From Welwitschia mirabilis (Eukaryota; Gnetophyta; Gnetopsida; Welwitschiales): 55,099 nucleotides of DNA. A program made the position numbers and the translations under genes. Position 1 is the first letter of the stretch. Every line of letters begins with the position of its first letter. Under the pieces are notes generated by a model. That model searched no databases, was not told where the DNA came from, and saw only the letters and a list, made by a program, of their open reading frames with translations. Of the stretch, positions 45,925 through 54,779 are shown piece by piece. The stretch spans positions 97,245,372 through 97,300,470 of the forward strand of contig JBOZIK010000001.1 of assembly GCA_051453625.1 (NCBI GenBank), read 5' to 3'.

Positions 45925-46305
45925 GTGATTTGACCAAGCTTGACTAAGATTGACTAAGTTTGACTAACCTTAACTAAATTTGACTGTGGTTGACTAATAT
46001 TGATTGACTTTAACTAACTTCATCTTGATGAAATTTGATAGAGTTTGATAAAAATTAACTATTTGAACAACTTGGTATTCAATGTTATGACGTTATTAAC
46101 TCATTTTCTATTTAACAAAGTTTGACTATTTTATCTTGACTAAATTAGATTAAGTTTGACTGGTTTGAATAGGTTTGGGTGTTGTGTTTTGATAGAGTTT
46201 AATTATGCTTTAATACTTTGACTAGGTTTGATTACTTATCTAAGTTTAACACCCTTTTGACTTTTTTTAACCTTTTTGACTAAGTTTAACTAAAAATAAA
46301 TTTTG
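45925..46305. repeat. Degenerate minisatellite with TTTGACTAA-type unit
   Basis: At least fifteen copies of TTGACTA/TTGACC/TTGACT spaced about 10-12 bases, best preserved at 45935-46015 (CTTGACTAAGATTGACTAAG) and again at 46120-46300. Many units contain the W-box core TTGAC(C/T), bound by WRKY factors in plants. In this setting the array is more simply a decayed tandem repeat. Confidence 0.75.
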
Positions 46306-47000
46306 CAAAGTCAAGCTAGTTTTTTAATTTCATTGTATGATATTTAAGGAAGACCCTTTTCTAGGGATAGATTATAGATGCTTGATTTCACAATGTCAAA
46401 TTTTGTTTCAATTTACTATTGATATTGAATTTTGTGATTGTGATGTTAAAGTCTATAAGGTTATAACATTTATTACATGTTGCATTTTGTTGATTAAATT
46501 AGATGAAGGTATAGGTTAACCCAATAAAACCTTAATGGTTTCAATAGATTAACTTTGATCTTTAATATAGTGTGAAATCTAAGGAAAACAAGCATAAGGA
46601 AAGTAGTAAGGAGTGGTTTATGATCCTTTACTTTAAAAATATCTTTAATAAAATTGGGAAAAAAATAATTTTTCTCTCTTAAAATAAAACTTGATTGAAA
46701 TTCCATAAATTTATTTTTAAAAAAAAGGAGGACAAAGCTCTTATGTTATAATACAGTATGATTCATAGATAAAATTGAAAGAAGAAGAATTTTATTTAAT
46801 CCATTGATATCTTTACTATTTCTAAATATTTAAAGAAATAACTACGCAAAGCCTTACTAATCATTAATCAAAGGAGTTAAAAATAATAGGTCATGAGGAT
46901 TGCCTTCATGCATCCGCTGTTGATTTTATATGACTATTGGAATTTTTTAATTTGTTTTTTGCTGTGTTTTTTCTTGTTTGTTGATCTTTATTTCTTTTTG
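46306..47000. other. AT-rich DNA, possibly the 3' rest of Gypsy-2
   Basis: A minus frame at 46494-46706 (70 codons) and a plus frame at 46337-46519 show no known motif. In the minus sense this stretch would follow the protease-to-RT linker of Gypsy-2, but RT motifs are not visible. Confidence 0.4.
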
Positions 47001-47545
47001 TAGCTTTTTTCTGGTATTTTCTCTATGCTTTGATTTTATTTTTGGATCTCCCTCTCCTTTGGTCTATGTTTTTACTTTACTTCCTAATCTATCTCATGAT
47101 TTGTTGTCTTCATCTACTATTTTTAATACATGCTTTCTCTACTTTGTAAAGCCTCCTATCTTTTACTATTGTCTTCAATTTCTTCACTATTCTCTAGAAA
47201 AATGATGCTTCACTTTGTTTCATATTCTTTTTCTACATTTTTTATTATAATTCCCCTTATTTTTCTTTTGCTCTGTAATGCTTCTTATCCTAATTAAAAT
47301 TTGTATCCTAAAGCATGTCTTTAATCTATTCCTCTTGATTTTTCCTTATGGTCATAGAATCCTCTAATTGTTACACTTTTCTTTGCATTTAAGAGATGGC
47401 CCATTTTGATCTTCTTAAGGCATGATGAGCCTATTACATCTAATTTGGCTCCACAATCTATAAAGAATCTACTCACTTTTATAGGCATGATGTTTACAAA
47501 TATGTAAGATGGTTTAGTAATGATCATCTTCTTGGGGATCATAGA
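47000..47545 (-). pseudogene. Gypsy-2 aspartic protease and linker
   Basis: The minus frame 47542-47321 (73 codons, open) reads SRFFIDCGAKLDVIGSSCLK, the retropepsin-like site LIDxGAxxNVIxxxCLK. The catalytic Asp is kept, but the D-T/S-G triad is DCG and Ser is replaced by Lys after Ala. Below 47320 a Lys-rich linker text follows (EKSRGID, then ALGYKF), like the GYKP segment before RT in plant gypsies. The RT itself is absent or unrecognisable, so this copy is truncated at its 3' side. Confidence 0.65.
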
Positions 47546-48039
47546 AATCTTGTGATGTGAAAACTAAATTGCTTCCTGGTCTTCTTTACTCTTTTGAACA
47601 TGCATCTACTTTGAGATAGCTTCTTCATTGGGTGATTGACTTTGACCACATGAAGATTTCAATCTCAAACACTCCTTGCATATCCTTTTAAATGCGAGTC
47701 TATGGGATTCAGAGCTCTTAATTAAAGAATTTAAATAATGATAAGCTTCCTCCACTTTAGAGGAAAGTGGCATTGGTCTACGTAATTAAGGGATATGATG
47801 ACTCCTAGAGTATTCCACTTAAAACATTGCTTCTAATTTCTTCTTCTTCTTCTAAATGACTTATTATAGTGACTTCACAGATCGATCTTGAATTACTAGA
47901 ATTACATAATGATTATTATCATTTTGAAATACTGCATTATTTGGTGGTTGCAATGTAGGAGGTTTAGAAAAAAATAGGCTTTTATAAATCTCAAAATGCT
48001 CATTTGTAACTACTAATATCATGTCTAACTTTATGTCCT

Positions 48040-49500
48040 TTTGTTTGCAATGATGTCTTAGACAATGTTCCTAAAGTTAAAATAGTTATTAGTATGATGT
48101 CCTAGGACATGGTGGTACTCATAGTACTTTGACTCATCATACCCTCTTGGTTTAGGTGAATTTGAATTCCTTTATCTGATTGGAGGTAATTGGATTACCC
48201 CCTTTTTTAGTATTATTAAGAGGATTTCTCTCATTGGGATATTAAGTTTTGTAAAGCTCTTTTTGGATTGAGAAATAGTAGTTTGAGTTTAAGGCCTATT
48301 TTGGTCTTGATTTTGAGGTACATATGCATGTTGTTAAGGTTGTAGTAATGGTTGCACTTGTCACAATGGAGGATAAAATGGTTGGTGATAAGCCAGTTTA
48401 GAAGAAAGATCTTAATAAGAAAAAGCTTATAGAGTAAAAGAAGCTTGAAGAGTGAAAGAAGCTTGAGGTGCCATCGGCACAATCATTGGGCTGCCCATTA
48501 GTTAGGCTGGATAAACTAATTGAATTGATTAATTGAAGACAGCAACATTCTTTGAGTTATTGCCTCTAGTGGTGTTATCCTTTTTAGATGATTCCCTTTG
48601 AAAAGTATTAGCATATTTTATGGATCTTTTATATTCTATGACAACTTCTATCCTCTCAGCTAGTATGACAACTTATTCAAATGTTTCAAACAATTGCATT
48701 TTAAGATGTTTAAAAACATATGGAATGCACAACTCAGCAAATAGATATGCCATATCAAAATCTATGATGGGGAATTCTAATTGTAAGGAAATAACTCTCC
48801 ATCATCATGCATAGTCTTGCAGTGTTTCATTGAATTGTTTTTCTAATTATGACCAAGTCATCTAATATCATTATTTTGTATATTGATGTAGTAACGTTGA
48901 ACAAACATTTCTAGTAGTTGTTTTAAACTTGTAATTGAATGAGTTTGTATCCTATGATGCCATTCCAGGGCTTAATGTTTTAAAGATCAATAAAATAGGT
49001 GATAGGTTGTGTTTCATTCAATGTTATACATATAACATGTATTTTTGTAGTTTCTTAAATGCATAATGGGGCTTCTATACCTTTGAATTTCTCAAAGTCA
49101 AGAATTTTACTAGATGAGATCATTTTATGAGGAATGAAGGGGTGAGTGGGTGTATTATCAAAATCAGATTTTAAGTGGTTTCTCTTATTCTATAGACCTC
49201 ATTTTAGATTATTAATAGCTTCTCAAATGGTTGTCAAATCAGATTGGTTAGGAGGTTTTTTTTAGCTTATCTATTTTTAGGTAATTCTTCTCTATTTTTA
49301 AAGTACTCAAATAATCTATCCTTATCATCAGCCTATTTCTTTGGGCCTTGTTCTTATGATTGTTATTGAGTTTCTAAGTTTTCTTCATGAATACATTCAT
49401 TAATGAAGTCTTCGTTATTATTCTTTTTATGAAGGAGTTTATTCTAATGAGTTTGGCTTCTTTCTTAACTAGTTAAATCTAATCTCTTACATGCCATAAT
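48040..49500 (-). pseudogene. Gypsy-2 gag with degraded zinc knuckle
   Basis: Minus strand: FVQRYYINIQNNDIR near 48900-48860 (FVxxYxYNxxxxxxR of the plant gypsy gag capsid), then LEFPIIDFDMAYLFAELCIP near 48785, a helix KHLKMQLFETFE and AERIEVVIEYKRSIKY near 48640. After a Gln/Pro-rich region (about 48560-48250) comes YYEYHHVLGHHTNNYFNF near 48120-48060. This is the zinc motif C-x2-H-x3-GH-x-T-x2-C with both Cys positions changed to Tyr, each a TGY to TAY (G to A) change. Gag packages the element RNA; this one could not bind zinc. Confidence 0.7.
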
Positions 49501-49506
49501 ATAGAT

Positions 49507-49794
49507 TTACTTACTAGGATGGACAAGGTTTGGATCCCAATAAACTCTATAGCCCATGATCAAGTGGAGCTCATCTATGGTGAGTGTAGAAGGATCTTGT
49601 TGGATGAGGAGTTTGTACATCTCCTTAGAAATACAAGCCCTTTTTCCTCTTATTAACATTAGCATCTTGACTACTCTAAGTTTACAACAAGGTAATGGAA
49701 AAGATGAATGTGAAAGATTTAGTAAATTATTGAAAAACCCATAAGAAGATGTCCTCCTTCTAGTACCAAATTGTTTATGGAATTTTTCTTGCAA
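49507..49794 (-). pseudogene. Open frame at the 5' end of Gypsy-2, reading through the primer site
   Basis: A 95-codon minus frame. Its first part translates the LTR edge and the presumed primer site (QFGTRRR), so the real gag start would be further in. The remainder (KRACISKEMYKLLIQQDPST) is not recognised. It is probably the leader or the N-terminal part of the gag polyprotein. Confidence 0.35.
49753..49768 (-). other. Putative Gypsy-2 primer-binding site
   Basis: The minus strand reads ACA-ATT-TGGTACTAGAAGGAGG: an LTR-like end in ACA, a 3-base spacer and a TGG-started 16-mer that could pair with a tRNA 3' end finishing in CCA. I cannot say which tRNA. The location, just upstream of gag, is right. 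Confidence 0.5.
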
Positions 49795-49886
49795 TGTTGT
49801 ATTTACTTCTAGATTTTGAATGTTCTTGTATGAAATCCTTTTCTGCTAATGTTGTGTGATTATTTCAACTAGTGATATTATAAGGT
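49772..49886 (-). repeat. Putative Gypsy-2 5' LTR fragment
   Basis: Starts TGTTTATGG next to the primer site and runs until element B begins at 49887. No partner LTR was found, so the length is unknown. Element B may have inserted into it. Confidence 0.35.
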
Positions 49887-50431
49887 TGTGTAGGATCTGA
49901 AGATCCATTATGCATAGAAGGCCTAAGAACTAGGAGAAATTCCCAGAGAGCATGCAAGATTAACAGTCTAAGCAGCTTAATGTTTTCATTTCAGAATAAA
50001 ATTATATATACAAATCTCATGAGAAAAATTAGGAAAAAGAGAGAGAAAATGGAGGNNNNNNNNNNNNNNNNNNNNNNNNNNNNNNNNNNNNNNNNNNNNN
50101 NNNNNNNNNNNNNNNNNNNNNNNNNNNNNNNNNNNNNNNNNNNNNNNNNNNNNNNNNNNNNNNNNNNNNNNNNNNNNNNNNNNNNNNNNNNNNNNNNNNN
50201 NNNNNNNNNNNNNNNNNNNNNNNNNNNNNNNNNNNNNNNNNNNNNNNNNNNNNNNNAAAGTGGGATAACTTGGGACAACTCAAGACATCTTGGGATAACT
50301 CAGACTAATTACAACCATGTGGACTAACCAAAGAAATTTTTATATAAGACAATGTTACAAGAAGTGTTCCATACCACTTCTTATAGTATCATTTTATATA
50401 CAATTTCATATCACATAAATTGGTTGGGACA
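49887..50431 (-). repeat. Element B 3' LTR (left LTR), with a 201-N gap
   Basis: From TGTGTAGGATCTGAAGATCC to GGTTGGGACA; in the minus sense it starts TGTCCCAACC, a common LTR start. About 165 bases (49900-50055) match 52477-52630 closely, for example GAAGGCCTAAGAACT, GAGCATGCAAGATTAACA and AATTATATATACAAATCTCA, at roughly 90% identity. N at 50056-50256 hides the middle. Confidence 0.6.
50056..50256. other. Assembly gap (201 N)
   Basis: Inside the left LTR of element B. The size is not a default value, so it is probably an estimate from paired reads. Confidence 0.95.
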
Positions 50432-50446
50432 ACCCCCCAACCTAAC
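50432..50446 (-). other. Element B polypurine tract
   Basis: The minus strand reads GTTAGGTTGGGGGGT immediately before TGTCCCAACC, the presumed LTR start. G-rich, not purely purine, so it is a moderate call. Confidence 0.45.
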
Positions 50447-50503
50447 TTTTACATAATCAACCATCTGGCCTCGCTTTGCTCGGTGGAAGTTGGTAAATTT
50501 AGC

Positions 50504-51095
50504 NNNNNNNNNNNNNNNNNNNNNNNNNNNNNNNNNNNNNNNNNNNNNNNNNNNNNNNNNNNNNNNNNNNNNNNNNNNNNNNNNNNNNNNNNNNNNNNNN
50601 NNNNNNNNNNNNNNNNNNNNNNNNNNNNNNNNNNNNNNNNNNNNNNNNNNNNNNNNNNNNNNNNNNNNNNNNNNNNNNNNNNNNNNNNNNNNNNNNNNNN
50701 NNNNNNNNNNNNNNNNNNNNNNNNNNNNNNNNNNNNNNNNNNNNNNNNNNNNNNNNNNNNNNNNNNNNNNNNNNNNNNNNNNNNNNNNNNNNNNNNNNNN
50801 NNNNNNNNNNNNNNNNNNNNNNNNNNNNNNNNNNNNNNNNNNNNNNNNNNNNNNNNNNNNNNNNNNNNNNNNNNNNNNNNNNNNNNNNNNNNNNNNNNNN
50901 NNNNNNNNNNNNNNNNNNNNNNNNNNNNNNNNNNNNNNNNNNNNNNNNNNNNNNNNNNNNNNNNNNNNNNNNNNNNNNNNNNNNNNNNNNNNNNNNNNNN
51001 NNNNNNNNNNNNNNNNNNNNNNNNNNNNNNNNNNNNNNNNNNNNNNNNNNNNNNNNNNNNNNNNNNNNNNNNNNNNNNNNNNNNNNNNNNNNNNN
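50504..51095. other. Assembly gap (592 N) with similar 18-mers at both edges
   Basis: The 18 bases before the gap (50486-50503) and those at 51115-51132 agree at 15 of 18 positions (GAAGTTGGTAAATTTAGC, GGAGTTGGCAAATGTAGC). The repeat may be real or an assembly effect. Confidence 0.9.
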
Positions 51096-51487
51096 ATATT
51101 TTTAAACAATAGTAGGAGTTGGCAAATGTAGCCCTTCATGACATAGAAATTTGAAATACATGCAACATTGCCATATTAAATTGCTTAGCCCTCTCTTAAC
51201 AATAAAACTACCTTTTTAAAAAAAAGGAAAAAGGCTTCTTCAATAAAAACCATACATGATGGAAGGCATAATCTCCCACAATAATCACACTAGGTGCTTT
51301 GATTTAATGACTTAAACTTTTTCATAATTATAAACCTTTGAAACTTTGTAACAATTATATAACCTAAAAGATTACAGAGATTTGCTGAAGTTAAGACAAA
51401 TGCCATATTTTAAGAAGTTATTTATGAAATGTAACTCTTACTCCAAATGAAATGAACTTGTGGTAATCATTGTAATCAAAAAATAGG
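51096..51487. other. Internal DNA of element B, no gene seen
   Basis: No open frame of note between the two larger gaps. AT-rich and non-coding on both strands, intron-like in composition. Confidence 0.4.
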
Positions 51488-51802
51488 NNNNNNNNNNNNN
51501 NNNNNNNNNNNNNNNNNNNNNNNNNNNNNNNNNNNNNNNNNNNNNNNNNNNNNNNNNNNNNNNNNNNNNNNNNNNNNNNNNNNNNNNNNNNNNNNNNNNN
51601 NNNNNNNNNNNNNNNNNNNNNNNNNNNNNNNNNNNNNNNNNNNNNNNNNNNNNNNNNNNNNNNNNNNNNNNNNNNNNNNNNNNNNNNNNNNNNNNNNNNN
51701 NNNNNNNNNNNNNNNNNNNNNNNNNNNNNNNNNNNNNNNNNNNNNNNNNNNNNNNNNNNNNNNNNNNNNNNNNNNNNNNNNNNNNNNNNNNNNNNNNNNN
51801 NN
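51488..51802. other. Assembly gap (315 N)
   Basis: Hides the position where an exon following the putative intron would lie. Confidence 0.95.
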
Positions 51803-51806
51803 GCAA

Positions 51807-52447
51807 CTGAAAGGAAATAAATGAAACCTTGACTTATAAAAAAGGAAGGCCACTAGATCAGATGTTATATGCTTTGATATGACCAGTTGTAGCCCTAGCA
51901 GATATCATGTTCCACTCTGTTAGCGCTCCTTTTGCCTCGTATTATTTGCTTTAGGCTATCAAAAAAATTTTAGATAATAAGATTTACAAATTCCCTAAAA
52001 CACCTTTAGTAATTACAGCTGGTCTAGATCATGCTAATGCCTGATCGTTCTTTGTCAAATAGTCAACGCATTACTTCTCTACAAATATAAGGGCAGTGTG
52101 TACCTCTCTAAGCCTTGCTTCTTTTTATGGCTCTCCATTACTCAATTTGTAGGATCTTAATAAGAACTAAAAGCCATGCTTTGCAGATTCACCCTCTATC
52201 CAGTCTTTAATGAAAATGAAAATGTGATCTAAGATGTAGAAGCTGNNNNNNNNNNTGACAAAAATAATGAAAAAGATTCATTGTTTCAAATGCATCCAGA
52301 ATAAGGCACTTACAGGAGGCAGTGGTGGAAGTTGGTCTTTTGGTCTCCATGAGCATTATTAATGTCAAATCTATAGCAATTCCAGCACTCCCCTTGAGAA
52401 TATCCAAAGCAAGATTATTTTGGGAGGATTGAATCATTCCAGGTTTT
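51807..52447 (-). pseudogene. Possible captured gene fragment: exon, donor site, intron, acceptor
   Basis: The minus strand is stop-free from the primer site to 52256 (ORF 52488-52207 with a 10-N gap) and encodes NNLALDILKGSAGIAIDLTL and METKRPTSTTAS. At 52313/52314 the sequence is CTCCT|GTAAGT, a strong plant donor site. At 51807 it is TTTCCTTTCAG|TTGC, a typical acceptor after a pyrimidine tract. The implied intron is 507 bases, AT-rich, as plant introns are. I do not recognise the peptide. Coding without stops is exceptional in this window and suggests younger, captured host sequence. An ordinary retroelement frame is the alternative. Confidence 0.35.
52246..52255. other. Short gap (10 N)
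   Basis: Ten ambiguous bases within element B. Confidence 0.95.
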
Positions 52448-52459
52448 GGTCTGATACCA
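52448..52459 (-). other. Element B primer-binding site (initiator tRNA-Met type)
   Basis: The minus strand reads TGGTATCAGACC two bases inside the LTR start. The plant consensus is TGGTATCAGAGC, so one base differs. Confidence 0.7.
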
Positions 52460-52461
52460 TT

Positions 52462-52640
52462 TGTTTGATGTGAATATCCATTATGCACAGAAGGCCTAAG
52501 AACTGGGAGAAATTCCTAGGGAGCATGCAAGATTAACATTTTAAGCAGCTCAATGTTTTCATTTCCAAATAAAATTATATATACAAATCTCATGAGAAAA
52601 ATTAGGGGAAAGAGAAAGAAAATGGAGAGTGGTTATAACA
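52462..52640 (-). repeat. Element B 5' LTR (right LTR), truncated
   Basis: Starts TGTTTGATGTGAATATCC and matches the left LTR to about 52630. The rest of the expected roughly 545 bp is missing, and no GGTTGGGACA terminus follows. The right end was therefore lost by deletion or by a later insertion, or it is misassembled. Confidence 0.55.
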
Positions 52641-53700
52641 AACCACTTTAAAATGGGAAAATATTCAACAGGTTGAAAGTGTAAATCTTGTTTTTCTTTT
52701 TAACCCTTAATTTAACTAGGAATTTTATAGAATGCTAACGGCCCCTTTTTTTCTCTTTTGCCCCCTTCAAATAAGCTATTGGCTTTTATACATGAAAATA
52801 CATTTTTAGAACTAAATTAGATAAACAAAAGTAGTAATATTTTAGGTTTTCATAAATAATAAAAGTATAAAGTGGACAACTGCTAAGGATGAGGATTTAA
52901 AGATTGTGCATAGAATGACTGAAATTGGTTTAAAATTTGTCCAAATAAAGAAAGCCTGAGATAATATGTGAATATCATATTTTGATCACTGCCAACCAGA
53001 CATTGATTATTTTATAAAGAACATGTTTCTTTTCATTAATATAGGATAGTCTTTAGGCTATACAGTACTCCAAAACATAGAAACAAAAGAGAAGTTCCAT
53101 TAGAGAGGATCAAACATAATAGATGTTAGGCATACCAATGAGTTTAAGATCCTACTTGTAGAGACCTAAAGAAGATTGATCTTATAGAAACGCTAACCCA
53201 AGAGTGATCCATAGGCTTTTCGATTCTCTAGTCATTATTTGTCCAATATAAGAAAGAACTTCAAAAAGGTATAGCCTAACCTCCTTATTCTTTGACTTTT
53301 TGTTACTACTGTATGGTGATCATTTTGAATGAGACCTCTTTCCTTAATGAAGTGCTCATTCTGCGTTAGAGGAGAAGGCTTCCTATTTCTAAAATTCCTC
53401 ATTGGCAAATGGCTCCTCTTTGTTTTTTGTTTACATCTCTTATTATATCTAAATACCTAAAGAAACACTATGGTTGATACTTCATCTTGACTCTTGTGAG
53501 ACTTGTAAATGCTATCCTTAGAGCTCCCTCCTATGATTCACATTTTTTATTCTCTATTTTATCTGAAAAAAGCTTCTATGCTTTGGTGGATCTCCCTTTT
53601 TAATTTACTATTATTCAATTTATTCATCTCCTCCTATTTCTCTAGGTTCCCTCCATTCATTTCTATGTCACTATCTTTTTCTGACTACTTTTTGATTTCA
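52641..53700. other. DNA between element B and the Copia LTR, nothing named
   Basis: No open frame with a motif. The plus-strand frame 53509-53910 (133 codons) runs into the Copia LTR and is rich in Leu, Phe and Ser because of a pyrimidine-rich strand; I do not consider it a gene. Confidence 0.45.
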
Positions 53701-53759
53701 TGTGATTGTTTGCTGCATTTGCTGCTCTTCTCTTCCCCAAGCATTCTTCTCTTCCTCCA

Positions 53760-54008
53760 TTACCCTTGTCCGTGCCCAGGGATGAGCATTTTTACTATTA
53801 CAATAATCTTAATGAGACTAAACATTTGCTCTATTGAAAATTTTTTTCTCTTCGTAATTCCCATGAGTCACGGCTCTTCGCCTCTAATTTTCATAAGTTG
53901 TGATCTTTGAATATAAGTCATGACCCTTTTGTCTCTTTTAAATACAAAATGTTACTAAAGGAGCACTCCATTAAATTAATTTCATATCTATGTAACATCG
54001 ACACTTCA
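53760..54008 (+). repeat. Copia 5' LTR, 3' end part
   Basis: The LTR end is set by ...CTTCA at 54008, followed by ATT and the primer site. The LTR contains three related short units, GAGTCACGGCTCTTCG, AAGTTGTGATCTTTGA and AAGTCATGACCCTTTTG (53860-53930), then CTCTTTTAAATAC, a promoter/leader-like arrangement. The LTR start cannot be fixed, because the second LTR lies beyond the window. Confidence 0.5.
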
Positions 54009-54011
54009 ATT

Positions 54012-54024
54012 TGATATCAGAGCC
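54012..54024 (+). other. Copia primer-binding site (initiator tRNA-Met)
   Basis: TGATATCAGAGCC, against the consensus TGGTATCAGAGCC; one G-to-A change. Confidence 0.85.
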
Positions 54025-54064
54025 ATTATTAATATAAAATCCATGAATTAGAAAGGTTAAAAAA

Positions 54065-54770
54065 ATGAGTGGAAAAAAAGTAAGAAAAATACTGAATCAT
54101 CTAGAATGAGGTCAATTCTTAGTATTCTTTAATCTGAAGGTGTATTCAACTTAACTATGATGTTTGATTACAATTGATGGATATGAGTATTCCAGAGAGG
54201 GAGAAACTTTCCTATATTCATGGTAAGACAAAGCCACTTACAGAATCTAAAGATAGATATGAAAAATGATATGCTAAGAATGAAAAAGTAAAAAGATAAC
54301 TATTAATGTCCATGAGTCCAAAAACTATGAATCATTACTTGCACCTATCCACTACCTCTAAAATTGGGGATACTCTATCAAAAGATTTTTATGATGGAAG
54401 TGATGATTTACAAGTTTTTTCTTTGAATCAAAAGGCTTTCACTACTAAACAAGGTGGAAAATATCTTTCTAAATATTATGGATAATTGACTAAAGTTTTT
54501 TGAGAATTGGACCATTGAGATATAGTGGTCATGAAGATATTATAGCATACTGAAAGTTCATTGAAGGCTTAAGGATGCACATATTTCTTGCTGGATTGGA
54601 TGTTTATCTTGAATATATTCGTGGAGAAATTTTATGTAAGGAATCCATTCCAGATCTTGAAGAATGTTATGCATTAATTCAATAAGAGACAGTACACCAA
54701 GTAATGCTAAATTAGAGCTTGAGAATTTTGAAGTTGCTGCAATGATAAGTCAAAGTTGACTAAAGACAAC
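54065..54770 (+). pseudogene. Copia gag (UBN2-like), decayed
   Basis: Capsid protein of the element. A possible start ATG lies at 54065. Conserved pieces: REKLSYIHGKTKPL near 54200, YEK-stop-YAKNEKVKR-stop-LLMSMSP near 54255-54315, where both stops stand for Trp, then FYDGSDDLQVFSLNQKAFT near 54390, KYLSKYYG, and an FLAGLDVYLEYIRGEIL piece near 54586-54636 with IPDLEECYALIQ. This order (YIxGxxxxP, WLxxSM, LxxKAxxxKQG, FLxGLxxEYxxxRxxIL) is typical of UBN2-type gags. Frames shift near 54150 and 54560. Confidence 0.8.
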
Positions 54771-54779
54771 CTATGATGT

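Larger units (their letters stand above)
49887..52640 (-). mobile_element. Element B: small LTR retroelement without recognisable pol
   Basis: A minus-strand element with a 3' LTR at the left, a polypurine tract (50432-50446), about 2.0 kb of internal sequence, an initiator-tRNA-Met-type primer site (52448-52459) and a 5' LTR start at 52462 that is similar to the left LTR for about 170 bases and then breaks off. No gag, RT or integrase is readable, although N runs of 592, 315 and 10 bases hide part of the interior. It could be a non-autonomous element or an internally deleted one. The internal DNA contains a stop-free stretch with splice-like signals. Confidence 0.5.

Noticed and set aside
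45925-46305. Functional WRKY-bound promoter
   Set aside because: The W-box cores are by-products of a tandem repeat; no gene start lies next to it.
50411-51139. Long open frames of 200 or more codons on both strands
   Set aside because: Almost entirely N; openness is an artefact of the gap.
53509-53910. 133-codon plus-strand frame resembling a membrane protein
   Set aside because: Its hydrophobicity comes from a pyrimidine-rich strand; it overlaps the Copia LTR repeats and has no motif.
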